Origin: JBEKIK01 sp963845975
Lineage (GTDB): Bacteria > Planctomycetota > Planctomycetia > Pirellulales > Thermoguttaceae
Reading direction: 5' to 3'
NCBI GenBank assembly: GCA_963845975.1
Contig: CAWJUD010000002.1
Location: forward strand, 1,736,001-1,800,000
Length of the DNA: 64,000 nucleotides
A model generated the notes under the pieces. It worked only from the letters and a program-made list of their open reading frames with translations. It searched no databases and was not told where the DNA came from. The translations under genes and the position numbers were made by a program. Shown piece by piece: positions 29,265 to 38,972 of this stretch; within the stretch, counting starts at the first letter, position 1, and the number at the start of each line of letters is the position of its first letter.

Positions 29265-29933
29265 TTATTCCTCTACTACAAAATCGATAAGCACGGCGCC
29301 GGCGGCGATGAAAATCACGTCGAATACGATGAGCAACTCCGTCCATCGCCAAAAAATGGGGCCAAGATTGTCTTCCAAGAGCAGTTCGGTGGCTTGGGTC
29401 GCGGCAATCACCACAGGGACTGCCACAGGAAGCACCAGCAAAGACAATAGACTGATATTATTCCTCATTGTTAAGCCAAGAGCGCTAATCAGCGTGCCGA
29501 CGGCGGCCAGGCCCAAGTTCCCCAACAGGGCCACACCCAGCATCGACCATGGATGATTCGTAAGCGGAAGATCTGAGACTATTGACCAGCAGGGCGAATA
29601 AGATCATTTGCATCACTGTTAAGGTGACGAGGTTGACGGCAAGTTTTGCGAAATAAATTGTGGTCGGACTCAAGGGATAAAGCCCAGGGCATGCCAGCAT
29701 CCGTCTTCGCGCTCCGCGACAAAGGTGCGATCCATGCTCAACATGCCGGCAAAAAACGTAACCAACCACAACAGGCCGGCGGCGATATGGCCGCGTTGGC
29801 CGGGCAGTAAATCCATTTGGAAACTGAAAACAGCGGCAACCAACAGACTATATAAACACAGCGGCGGCCAAACCCGGCCGGTCCTTATCTCGGATGTCAA
29901 ATCTTTGTGAATGATCCACCAAAACTGGATCAT
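29265..29933 (-). CDS. ccmB: ABC heme exporter permease CcmB (two frameshifts as read)
   Basis: About 223 residues after repair. CcmB is the membrane subunit of the CcmAB ATPase that frees holo-CcmE. Segments in three frames align end to end: MIQFWWIIHKDLTSEIRTG to GCWHAL, then LYPLSPTTIYFAKLAVNL to LFALLVN, then DLPLTNHPWSMLGVALLG to the C-terminus. The first break is at the GGG at 29683-29685 (one G short), the second near 29570-29590. The ATG at 29933 gives the conserved CcmB N-terminus. Between ccmA and ccmC. Confidence 0.83.
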
Positions 29934-29947
29934 AGTATGCTTCCTTC

Positions 29948-30656
29948 TCAAGCTGCTTTGGCAAGAGGGCGAAAAATCACGCCTTGTTGTCCGGCATTTT
30001 TCATATCCTCCAAAACGCCGCCGCAAAGTTCCAGCACTCGGTCGGCGTGAGCTTGGGCTAATAGCAAGTCATGTGAGGTAAAACAAATCGCGCACCCGCG
30101 GCGGCGGAGTTCCTGAAATGTCGAACCCAGCCAGATTATGCCGGCGGCATCCAGCGCGGCAAAGGGCTCGTCAAGGATCAATATCTTGGGATCGTGAACC
30201 AGCGCCCGGAGGATGCTCAGGCGCTGCCGTATTCCGCGAGAGAGTTTTCGAACCTGGCGTAAGGCATAGGGCCCCAATCCGGCGGCTTGAATCAGGCTAT
30301 CTGCTTGCCGACCGGGGTTGGGCACAGCGTACATGCGCGCGGCAAAGAGCAGGTTCTCGCGGGCAGTCAAATGAGGATAGAGAAATCCGTCGTGGGCAGA
30401 CCATTCCCACCAAGCGGCGCGAAGCGGGCGGGTCGGCGGCCGGGAGTCCAAACCAGCGTACTTCTCCGTCATGGATGCGTGTAAGCCCAGCCATGCACCG
30501 CAACAAAGTAGTCTTGCCCGAGCCGTTCGCTCCCACAATGGCCACGCTTTCGCCTTCGGCGATTTCAAGGTGCAAATTGTTTAAAACAATCCGCGTACCG
30601 TATCGGCGGGTAAGCCGGATGACCTCGATCGCGATACAGTTTGAACGAGTATTCAT
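29948..30656 (-). CDS. ccmA: ABC heme exporter ATPase CcmA (one frameshift as read)
   Basis: About 235 residues. The N-terminal part has Walker A (GANGSGKTTLLRCMAGL). After a break near 30398-30402 the rest supplies the signature region (RKLSRGIRQRLSILRALVHD), Walker B (ILILDEPFAALD) and switch His (CFTSHD). The signature reads LSRGI rather than LSGGQ, a moderate divergence seen in some CcmA proteins. MNTRSNCIAIEV at 30656 is the chosen start. The upstream ccmF frame runs into this gene without a stop. Confidence 0.85.
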
Positions 30657-32728
30657 GCGATATTCCGGCCCTAAGACGTATTTGGAATCGTGTAAAGCGG
30701 CGTCATGCCTCCGCTGCGAAGCGTGCGGTGAAGGCAGTCCGACCGCGGGATTGTGAATTTCCGTTTTCCGTGCATTAGGCGACGGAGCAGAAAACATGTT
30801 TGCAGCGCGGGCAGGCCACAACCCGACCAGTGCGCTAAAGCCGATCAGTGCGCCGCCCCACCAAATCCAGCACACCAAAGGATTGTCCACAAAAGTAACA
30901 TGGATCTGGTCTTCACCCCGACCGCTGTCGAGGATCACATAAAAATCTCCGCTTAAGGAAGAGTCGATGGCCACCTCGCTGGTCCATTGGTTTTGCAGCA
31001 GGTGCAGGAGTTGAGCGGGAAAAAGCGTAACCGGTTGTCGCCGGGGACCGCTTATCTCAAGTTGCGCCTCGACCGCCAGTTTATCTGGATATTGCCGCTG
31101 CTTAAGGGCTGTGAAGCGGATGGATCGGCCGGCCCAAGCAACCGTATCCCCGCGACGCATAGTGGTTTCCCAACGTCTCGTGCCCAAGGAAGAAGCGGTT
31201 ACGCCGACGGCAATAGCGACAAATCCGAGATGAACGGCAAAGCCGGCGTATCGGCGTCGATGAATTCGGAGAACCGTGAACATCTTTTTCCAACGCGAGA
31301 AGGAGGTTACCGATGTGCCGTCAAGAAACAATGCCGCCAGAAAAACCGCCAGTGCAAACGTTGCCAATCCGGTTACCGCCAAAGCCAAAGGGCGGCGCAT
31401 GCCAAACGCAGCGGCAACAAGGACGATCAGGACCGCGATGAGCAGGGCAACGCACAATGCTTTCCGTTCGGCGGGCTTGACGGCTGCGCCCCAGCGCAGG
31501 GCCGGAGCAGCCGCGGTAGTTAAAAGCAGCACGATCCCAACGGGTATCAAGGCATAGTTGTAAAATGCCGGGCCGACCGTGATTTTACGGGCAAAAAGCA
31601 TCCCGGAAAGCGGAACCGCCACCGTGCCCAAAAAAACCACGATCGTCAGTCCCAGCCAGCCGATCGAGGCGATCAGTCACAAAGGATTCACGGGAGAAAA
31701 TGCTGGAAATTTGATTATCGGCGGCCAATGACTTGCGACGCAGCGGGATGAGCACGGCCGCCATAATGGCAATCATTCCCATCAGCAGCAAAAACAACCA
31801 ACCGATAGGCGATTGGCTGAATTCGTGCAGGCTGCCGAAGATCCCGGAGCGCGTAAGAAATGCCGCGAAATTGCAGAGCGCAAAGGTAACTACGGCTAAC
31901 AGCAGAGCGGCCTTTTTTAATAGCCCTCGATAGTGCCAGGCAAGTCCGCAGTGGATCAGCGCGGTGCCGGTGAGCCAAGGCATCAGTGAAGCGTTTTCCA
32001 CGGGGTCCCAATTCCAATAGCCGCCCCAGCCAAGTTCATCGTAGGCCCATTTCGCGCCCAGAAGTATGCCCAGACCAAGAATGGTCCATGCACAAAGCGC
32101 CCAACGGCGGGCTTGGTCGAACCAGCGGCGGTCGATCCGGCCTGTCAGCAGGGCACTTAAGGCCAGGGCGAAAGGGACTGCCCAGATTGCATAACCCAGA
32201 AAAATCACAGGCGGATGGGCCAACATGGCAGGATGCTGCAGAAGCGGGCTCATTCCCAGGCCTTCGCGCGGGATCGATAGGCTTGGTTCCATGGGGTCAG
32301 CCGCAAATACCATGACGGCCGCCAAAAAGCCTAAGTACGTTAAAAGCACGCCAAAGGTGATGATCTTGAGAGTGATCAATTTGCTTGCGCGGCCAAAAAC
32401 GGTAGAGCAGGGCCACCACGCCGAGAAACCAACTCCAAAGCAGGAGCGAGCCGGCCTGTCCAACCCAAAGCGCCGAAATTGCGTAATACCAAGGCAATGT
32501 GCGGTTGCTATTTTGGACAACGTATGCAAAACGGAAGTCGCTTTGGGCCAAAGCATGGATCAAGATAAGCATCAAAATGCTCAAGGCCCCTACCGAGGCG
32601 AATGCCGAAACATAACCGCTGCGCCGCATAAGGCGGTGTTCAAATCGCCACCCGACCGCACAGGCAAAGGCCGCATAGCCCGCGGCGACAAAGGCGAACA
32701 AAAGCGTTAATTGGCCGAGGACCGTCAC
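30657..32728 (-). CDS. ccmF: Heme lyase subunit CcmF (two frameshifts, no clear stop)
   Basis: About 690 residues. CcmF receives heme from CcmE and attaches it to apocytochromes. Segments in order are: VGALSILMLILIHALAQSDF and VGQAGSLLLWSW; then after a break near 32395, LLQHPAMLAHPPVIFLGY and the Trp-rich GWGGYWNWDPVENASLMPWL; then after a break near 31676, LGLTIVVFLGTVAVPLSG to the C-terminal helix ending GLWPARAAN. GTG at 32728 overlaps the ccmE stop (GTGA), implying coupling. The C-terminal end is uncertain because the frame continues into ccmA; 30657 is simply the base before the ccmA start. Confidence 0.82.
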
Positions 32729-33162
32729 AAGGCAGCCTCCGGTTCAGAAGGCGGCGCGGTTGAAGAGGAGGAGTTCTTCGACTGATATTTGCTGGCACAA
32801 CGGGTGAGAACTTTGTCGGCATGGAATTGTGTTTCATTCTCAAAGCGGCCTTCCACCACCACATCCATGTTTTCCGCAAGGATTGTCGGGAATTGAACCG
32901 CTGAAGGTCACTGCCAGCGATTCTTTAGCGCCTTGAAGCACAAAATCGGCTTGACGCCTGATCAGGGGCAATTTGAAGACTTCCACCGGCAATTTTACCG
33001 TTAACGCGGAGGCAAGTTCCGCCGTGCAAAGAAACATCTTTCAAACATTCATCAACGGTCAGGTAATACTGCCAGCTTTCGGCAGCCCCTAAATAAGTTA
33101 AATAAACAATGGCGCCTGCCACGAGCATCGAGGCAAGCTGCCAGTTTCCGGCCGGTTGTCAT
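32725..33162 (-). CDS. ccmE: Heme chaperone CcmE, CxxxY type (three frameshifts as read)
   Basis: About 145 residues after repair. The N-terminal anchor VAGAIVYLTYLGAAESWQYY is followed by LRVNGKIAGGSLQIAPD, then RRQADFVLQGAKES with LAVTFSGSIPDN, then LAENMDVVVEGRFENE and HADKVLTRCASKYQSK. Breaks fall near 33130, 32960 and 32880. The residue that binds heme covalently is His in most CcmE (HxxxY); here it is Cys (CASKY, codon at 32797-32799), as described for the CcmH-less System I* of Desulfovibrio and archaea. No ccmG, ccmH or ccmI is in the window, consistent with that variant. It heads the minus-strand maturation operon. Confidence 0.8.
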
Positions 33163-33881
33163 GGCGTATTGGTTTCCTAAAGAGTTCCCAACGACAAGTT
33201 CGGATGCGGACCTGAGAGGATTATGGTCGAACAATCCAGACAAAGGAGGGGGGAGTCTAGCAATATATATGAGTCATGTCAAAGCTAATTAAGAGGCCAG
33301 AGAATTACTTTTATGTATTTTAATACACAGTGAGCCCACTATACTTAAGCAATTTAGTAATATTTATTTACATAGAAATATCTACTCATACATGGAATAC
33401 ATAGAGGTTGTGAATTTTTGTAGGGTGCGTGAAACGCAGCACAATATGTGGGAGGCGGTGCGTATCGCGCACCCTACGGATTGTGGCTTCAGCAACGGAT
33501 ATTTTAAAAATTCACAACCTCATAGTAGGACAGGTTGTTAACACAGATTGCCGCTCAAGGCGACGGTCGTCTGTTGGAATGTCAATACTTATTTTTAACA
33601 AGACTCGGTGTTATTTGCCATTCTGTTAATGCTCGCAAACATTGCCGGTTTTTTAGTAAGGTCCGCCTTATTAAAAGGATTGGTTGCCCGTCTATGGATC
33701 AAGTGTGTGCATGGCGGATCATCTTGCATTGCTGTAATAAATTACCTTTAGGTCATGAAAATCAAGAATTGTGGTGGGGGATATATTGACCATCCGTATT
33801 ATTCAACTTAAGCTATTCTGATACTATTTGTTTTTGAGTCCTTGTTTCTTTAATAGCATTCCGGAATAAGGAGTGAGTTTT
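33163..33881. other. Divergent intergenic region between ccmE and the cytochrome locus
   Basis: About 700 bases, strongly AT-rich at 33290-33400. It holds one MITE-like element (33404-33521) and presumably the promoters for both the leftward maturation operon and the rightward cytochrome operon. Short frames here lack ribosome sites and are not supported. Confidence 0.55.
33404..33521. repeat. MITE-like element with 16-bp perfect terminal inverted repeats
   Basis: GAGGTTGTGAATTTTT (33404-33419) is exactly mirrored by AAAAATTCACAACCTC (33506-33521). An inner pair TAGGGTGCG (33421-33429) and CGCACCCTA (33468-33476) forms a second stem. No coding content. It sits in the divergent control region between the two electron-transfer operons. 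Confidence 0.65.
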
Positions 33882-34421
33882 ATGTGGAAGTCTCCGTGCA
33901 AGAGTTTGGTGACGATATTTGCAGCGGCGATTTTTATCGCATTTGTGGGACTGGTCATTAACGCAAACTCACAGCCGCCGTCGAAAGAGGAAGGGCCTGA
34001 ACCCGCCCCGCCGGCAGGACAAACTTACATCGGATCAAAGGCTTGTTCGGCTTGTCATTTCAAGCAATACACTTCCTGGAAAAAGACGAAACACGCCAAG
34101 GAAGCATGGGAGAGCGTTCCCGCAAAATACCAGGCCGACCCGGAATGTCTGAAATGCCATGCCACCGGATACGGTCAACCCAGCGGTTTCAAGGATGCGA
34201 AATCTACGCCCAACTTGGTTGGCACGACCTGCGAAGCCTGCCACGGTCCGGGAAGCGAGCATGAGAAGGTCTGCAAACCGTTTTTAAACAAAAAAACTCT
34301 ATCGCCGGAAGAAGAGAAGACCGCCCGGGATTCAATCTACAAGGTGCTTCCGAAAAACGTATGCGTGGCCTGCCATCTGGTGCAGGGACATCAAGAACAT
34401 CCGAAATACGACAAGAAATGA
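33882..34421 (+). CDS. Tetraheme cytochrome c554-like protein
   Basis: 179 residues. An N-terminal hydrophobic segment (VTIFAAAIFIAFVGLVINA) acts as signal or anchor. Four heme motifs follow: CSACH, CLKCH, CEACH and CVACH, with the spacing and GPGSEHE context of the cytochrome c554 family, small periplasmic electron carriers. The ATG at 33882 is chosen because AAGGAG lies 8 bases ahead; a GTG at 33873 overlaps that site. First gene of the plus-strand cytochrome locus; intact. Confidence 0.88.
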   Translation: MWKSPCKSLVTIFAAAIFIAFVGLVINANSQPPSKEEGPEPAPPAGQTYIGSKACSACHFKQYTSWKKTKHAKEAWESVPAKYQADPECLKCHATGYGQPSGFKDAKSTPNLVGTTCEACHGPGSEHEKVCKPFLNKKTLSPEEEKTARDSIYKVLPKNVCVACHLVQGHQEHPKYDKK

Positions 34422-34470
34422 TCTCCAGGCGATTCAACAGCGGAGTTCCGGTCGATTTGAACATTGAGTC

Positions 34471-36730
34471 ATGAAAATCCTATCCATTGTTTTGCTGGCA
34501 CTCGCGCCGGCGATTGGCGTTGCGGATGATCATGATTCGATGAAGTTACCGGATGCGGCGGCGAGCGGCCGGGAAAAGGCCGCCCAAGCATCGGTCCAGG
34601 GATCGGCCAACCGCGAAACAAACGATGCCTCCGCCGTATCCGCGGCGGACGCCGAGCCTGCGCAGCAAACTAATCTTCCGGCGCCGCCTCCGAAGACGGG
34701 ATCCCACATCGCCGCCGATGATAATCTATGTATTCAGTGTCACGGCGATACCGATCTTTGGGATGAGAAATCGCGACAATTCTTTATTTCACGCGATAAA
34801 CTCGGCAAAGACGTGCATTGGCTAAAGGGCGTTAATTGCAGCGATTGCCATGGCGGGAATTATAAAAGCTCAGGAACCCCGCCAGGCTCACGCCTTGGAA
34901 GACGGTTTCCGATCCAAGCCGGATGAGGTGAAAAAATACTGCATCCTATTGCCACGACGCGGAGGCCTTGGAACTCGTCAAGGGCGTGCATGACAAAGCC
35001 GGGCCGAAAAACGAACTCGGCAGCGGAACCCTGCTTTCCTGCGATAAATGCCACGGTGCGACGTCCCATCAGCTTTTGCCGGTCAAGGACCCGGGCTCTC
35101 CGGTGTTTATCGACAACCAGGTGAAGGTCTGCGGCTCATGCCACGAGAAGGACTATGAGTCGTACAAGAAAAATGCGCACGGCCTGGGACTATACAAAAT
35201 GGGGCTGCAGGTGACTGCGTCCTGCGCCGACTGCCACGGCGCACACGGCATTTACAAGCCGGCGGATCAACGATCCACGTTATTTTCGGGCAATGTGGCC
35301 GGGACATGCGGGAAATGCCATCGCTTTATCGCCGAACGGTTACAAGAGAGTATTCATGGCAGTGGAAAAGGGCCCGGAGAGCCCGCCAATCGCTTGGCGC
35401 CCGGTGGAAAAACCTCCCAGCATCCGTCTTGCACGTCCTGTCACCAGGGACATAGCATCGAATTTGCGGAATCGGGCCACTTTCCGCCAGAATCTTCCCC
35501 ATTTGTGCGGCAACTGCCACGGGCAATTGTCGAGCCGATATGCGATGAGCATTCACGGCGAGTTAACCGAGTTGGGTTACGGACCCGCGGCGAAGTGTTC
35601 CGATTGCCACGGTTCACACGATATTCTGGCGGTATCCAGCCCGCTGTCGCCCGTTTCCGCACAAAATAAGCTAAAAACCTGCCGAGAATGTCATTCGAAC
35701 GCCAATCGCAGGTTCGCGAACTTTGATCCGCATGCCGACCACACCAATCGACGGACTGATCCGGTGCTGTATTGGGTGTACATGACGCTGATGACTTTGA
35801 TGATAACGGTGTTTAGTTTCTTTGGCGTGCATAGCATGCTTTGGTTTGTGCGCAGTCTGATCGACGTTTTGCAAAACGGCCGCGTGCACCCGTTGAGGCC
35901 GGGTGAAAAGGCCTACGAACGATTTCCCGCCTTCCATCGCTGGGGGCATACCCTGCTTTTGATTTCATTCCTGGGACTTGCCATGACCGGCGTCCCCTTG
36001 AAGTATAGCGAGTACAATTGGGCCAAAGACTTGGCCGCTATATGGGGCGGATTCGCGTCTACGAGCATCTGGCATCGGGTATTCGCGGTAAGCACGTTCG
36101 TGTGTTTTTTCGCTTACATGATTTTGCTTATTGTGCGTTATCGCCAGGGCCGGCGGGGAGGCAAGTCGCGGATGCGTTTAATTTTCGGCCCGGATTCGCC
36201 CGTGCCGAACTGGCGCGACGTGAAAGACTTTTTCCAGCATGCTCCGCTGGTTTGTCGGACTGGGGCCGAAGCCCACCTTCGAACGTTGGGCATATTGGGA
36301 TAAGTTTGACTTTTGGGGCGCGATAGCCGACGTGGTGATTATCGGCAGTACGGGATTGATATTATGGTTCCCAAACTTGTTTTGTTTGTTTATGCCGGGA
36401 ATAACCTTGAATATCGCCAAGGTGATCCATTCCACCCAGGCGTTGTTGGCCACGGGTTTTGTATTTGCCGTGCATTTTTTCAATACGCACCTGCGAGCGG
36501 ACAAATTTCCCGCCGATATGTCGGTGCTCACCGGACTATATGGCGAGGATGAATTCAAGACCGAGCGCCCGGACTACATGGAGCGGCTCCGCCGGGAAGG
36601 CAAATTGGAGCAAATGCGCAAGGCCGTCCCATCGAAGCGGTATTTGTTGATGGTCAGGCTGGGCGGGTATTTTGCCTTGCTTGTGGGGCTGGGCTTGCTG
36701 GCCGGTATCATTGTGGCCGCCATGGAATGA
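34471..36730 (+). CDS. Undecaheme cytochrome c fused to membrane cytochrome b (four frameshifts as read)
   Basis: About 752 residues after repair. A signal peptide and Ala/Pro-rich linker precede eleven CxxCH motifs (CIQCH, CSDCH, one rebuilt, CDKCH, CGSCH, CADCH, CGKCH, CTSCH, CGNCH, CSDCH, CRECH). The C-terminal third is a b561-like membrane domain with His in FHRWGHTLLL, SIWHRVFAV, KVIHSTQALL and FAVHFFNTH. Breaks lie near 34865 (A run), 34945, 35489 and 36238. In each case the next frame continues the alignment without loss. The first 100 residues after the linker closely resemble the nonaheme protein at 40077-41432. The design suggests direct transfer between a membrane quinone site and periplasmic hemes. 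The stop overlaps the next gene's ATG. Confidence 0.8.
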
Positions 36731-38247
36731 CGAATGTGAACACTGAACACGTTTCTAAGAACGACTCGGCAAAGGGATCCCACACGAAAAGACCCGGGAA
36801 AGCGCGGCGATGGCGGCTAAGATTCCGCATTGCGCTAAGAAAGATGCGTGAAAGAACGCCGGAGATTGGACGGAAAGTCCGTCAACTCCTTTTGCGGCTC
36901 TTGGCCGTACTTATGTCTTTTATATTCTTTATGTTGATATTGATTTTTTGCGCCGGGTGGTATACGTCGCGATCGGATTTTTGCAGAAGCTGCCATATAA
37001 TGGAACCGTATTACGACTCCTGGAAGGCCTCGAACCACAAGGACGTGCCGTGCATCGAATGCCACTTTTCTCCGGGATTTGGGGGCAAGCTGCGGGGGAA
37101 AATGCTGGGGCTGGTGCAATTGGCAAAGTATGTTACCAGCAGCGAAGGTCCGCGCCCGGCGGCGGAGGTCCCCGACGCCAGTTGCCTGCGGTTCGGCTGC
37201 CACGAGACGCGTCTTTTGTCCGGCCGGGAGGTATACCGCGGGATCAACTTCGACCACACGCCGCATCTGGGCGAAACGCGGCGTGGAATCCAATTGCGCT
37301 GCACCAGTTGCCACAGCCAGATCGTCCAAGGCCAAGAGCACATGGCCGTGACGCTTACGACGTGCTACCTTTGTCACTTCAAGAACATGCCCTTCAACGA
37401 GGACCTGTCGGCTTGCACTAATTGCCACCAGATTCCCACCAAAGAATTTGATCTGGGCGGGGACGTCAAATTCACGCATGAACTGGCCTATAAAAAAGGC
37501 GTGGACTGTCTAAACTGTCATGGCGACGTGATCCGCGGAAAGGGCGAGGTGCCGCGCGAACGATGCATGGTCTGCCACAACCGGGAAGGCGATTTAGCAC
37601 GAATCCAGGACTTTAAGTTTATGCATCAAAAGCATGTGGCGGAACATAAGATCGATTGCACGGACTGCCACTTAAAAATCGAGCACTCCCTGGACAAGGA
37701 ACGGCTTGCGCATTTTGCCGGAGATTGCACGAGTTGCCACCCCAACCATCATGAGGTGCAAGTTGAGATGCTCCAAGGCAAGGGTAGCGAAATCATGCCG
37801 GGGTCGGCGGGTGAAATGGCGATTACGCGACTGGGTTGCCCGACCTGCCATCGGGTGAAAGAAGTTTCTCCATCCGGAACCGTGCTCTGGAGGGCTTCGC
37901 TGCAGGTATGCGCAACCTGCCACGACGCTTCGGAAGTGCAGAGGCTCCAATTATATCACAAGGAGTTGCGGAATTCGCTGGGGGGTATAGATGATGGAAT
38001 CGCCCGGGCGAGAAAGGCCTTGGCAACAGCCGCGCTTGAACCGGATCGCGCGAAGAGCATGGCTTCGGAACTGGACGAAATCCAGCACGACTTGGATTTT
38101 TTACGAGCCGGCAACGACATCCACAACATCCATTATGCCAGCAAGCTGGAAGAGAGGCTGTTGGAGCGGGTGTCCGCCCTGTGTCGGGATCTGGGCATCG
38201 CGGCGCCGACAGCGACCATTCCACCCCCACGGCGACAAGATAAGTAA
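36727..38247 (+). CDS. NapC/NirT-type membrane-anchored dodecaheme cytochrome c
   Basis: 506 residues, intact. A basic cytoplasmic N-terminus precedes one membrane anchor (LAVLMSFIFFMLILIFCAGW). Next comes a NapC/NrfH-like start (CRSCHIMEPYYDSW, CIECHFSPG) and a long multiheme region. Eleven CxxCH motifs plus one CX4CH (CLRFGCH) give twelve predicted hemes. After the last heme is a helical tail (430-506). NapC-type proteins pass electrons from the quinol pool to periplasmic partners. The ATG overlaps the previous stop (ATGA), so translation is probably coupled to the cytochrome b fusion protein. A palindromic element follows before the Rieske gene. Confidence 0.88.
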   Translation: MTNVNTEHVSKNDSAKGSHTKRPGKARRWRLRFRIALRKMRERTPEIGRKVRQLLLRLLAVLMSFIFFMLILIFCAGWYTSRSDFCRSCHIMEPYYDSWKASNHKDVPCIECHFSPGFGGKLRGKMLGLVQLAKYVTSSEGPRPAAEVPDASCLRFGCHETRLLSGREVYRGINFDHTPHLGETRRGIQLRCTSCHSQIVQGQEHMAVTLTTCYLCHFKNMPFNEDLSACTNCHQIPTKEFDLGGDVKFTHELAYKKGVDCLNCHGDVIRGKGEVPRERCMVCHNREGDLARIQDFKFMHQKHVAEHKIDCTDCHLKIEHSLDKERLAHFAGDCTSCHPNHHEVQVEMLQGKGSEIMPGSAGEMAITRLGCPTCHRVKEVSPSGTVLWRASLQVCATCHDASEVQRLQLYHKELRNSLGGIDDGIARARKALATAALEPDRAKSMASELDEIQHDLDFLRAGNDIHNIHYASKLEERLLERVSALCRDLGIAAPTATIPPPRRQDK

Positions 38248-38252
38248 GCAAC

Positions 38253-38391
38253 ATTTTAGCCATTTGCAGTATCGAATACACCAGCCCGAAGCGCAAGCGA
38301 GGGATCGAATGTTATTAGACCAATATGCCCTCGCTTGCGCTTCGGGCTAGTGTATGCCGGACCATAAATCTTTGCTGCAAACTGCTAAAAT
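38253..38391. repeat. Nested inverted-repeat element between NapC-type and Rieske genes
   Basis: The outer arms 38253-38269 and 38375-38391 match at 15 of 17 positions (core TTTTAGC/GCTAAAA). The inner arms 38276-38303 and 38328-38355 match at 27 of 28, with AAGCGCAAGCGAGGG mirrored by CCCTCGCTTGCGCTT. It would form a long hairpin in the transcript, midway through the electron-transfer operon. No coding content. Confidence 0.65.
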
Positions 38392-38507
38392 TTTATATGA
38401 AATGATCGGCAAAAAACTCCCCCCTGGGAGTTTGACAGACATATAGCGATTTGATATAAAAAACACCAAATGCGTTTTCACGTCTTCGATTTTTATGGAG
38501 GCTGTGC

Positions 38508-38972
38508 ATGGCGGAATACGGCTCTCGGCGCAACTGGCTTTTAACTTGCCTGCAGGCGGGCATTTTGGGCACGCTAGCCGCAATTTTTTATCCCGTGGTC
38601 CGATTCCTAAAGCCCCGCGAGGCCACGCATTCCGGGGCTATGGAGATGGTCGCTCCCTATCGCATGGATCAACTCAAACCGGATGCGGAAGGTCATTGGC
38701 CGCCGCCCTTTAATTTTGGGGGAAAACCCTGTTTGCTCATCCTGGTGGACGGCAAACCTAGGGCTTTCAATGCCGTATGTACGCATGTGGAATGCACCGT
38801 GGAGTTCCGCCCCGCCGAAGGCGATATATTCTGCAATTGCCATAACGGTCTTTACGACCTCAACGGCCGCAACGTATCCGGCCCGCCGCCTCGACCGCTG
38901 GAAACGTACAAGGTGGTAAAGGGCAAGGGAAATCCCGGACAGGAGGAGATCATTGTCTCGCGCATCGCCTGA
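38508..38972 (+). CDS. Rieske iron-sulfur protein
   Basis: 154 residues. One N-terminal membrane anchor (LLTCLQAGILGTLAAIFYP) is followed by a Rieske domain with box I CTHVEC and box II CNCHNG, giving two Cys and two His cluster ligands plus the disulfide pair. It passes electrons from quinol at the cytochrome b Qo site to a c-type acceptor. GGAGG lies just before the ATG. It overlaps the following cytochrome b gene by about 20 bases, confirming they form one complex. Confidence 0.93.
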   Translation: MAEYGSRRNWLLTCLQAGILGTLAAIFYPVVRFLKPREATHSGAMEMVAPYRMDQLKPDAEGHWPPPFNFGGKPCLLILVDGKPRAFNAVCTHVECTVEFRPAEGDIFCNCHNGLYDLNGRNVSGPPPRPLETYKVVKGKGNPGQEEIIVSRIA

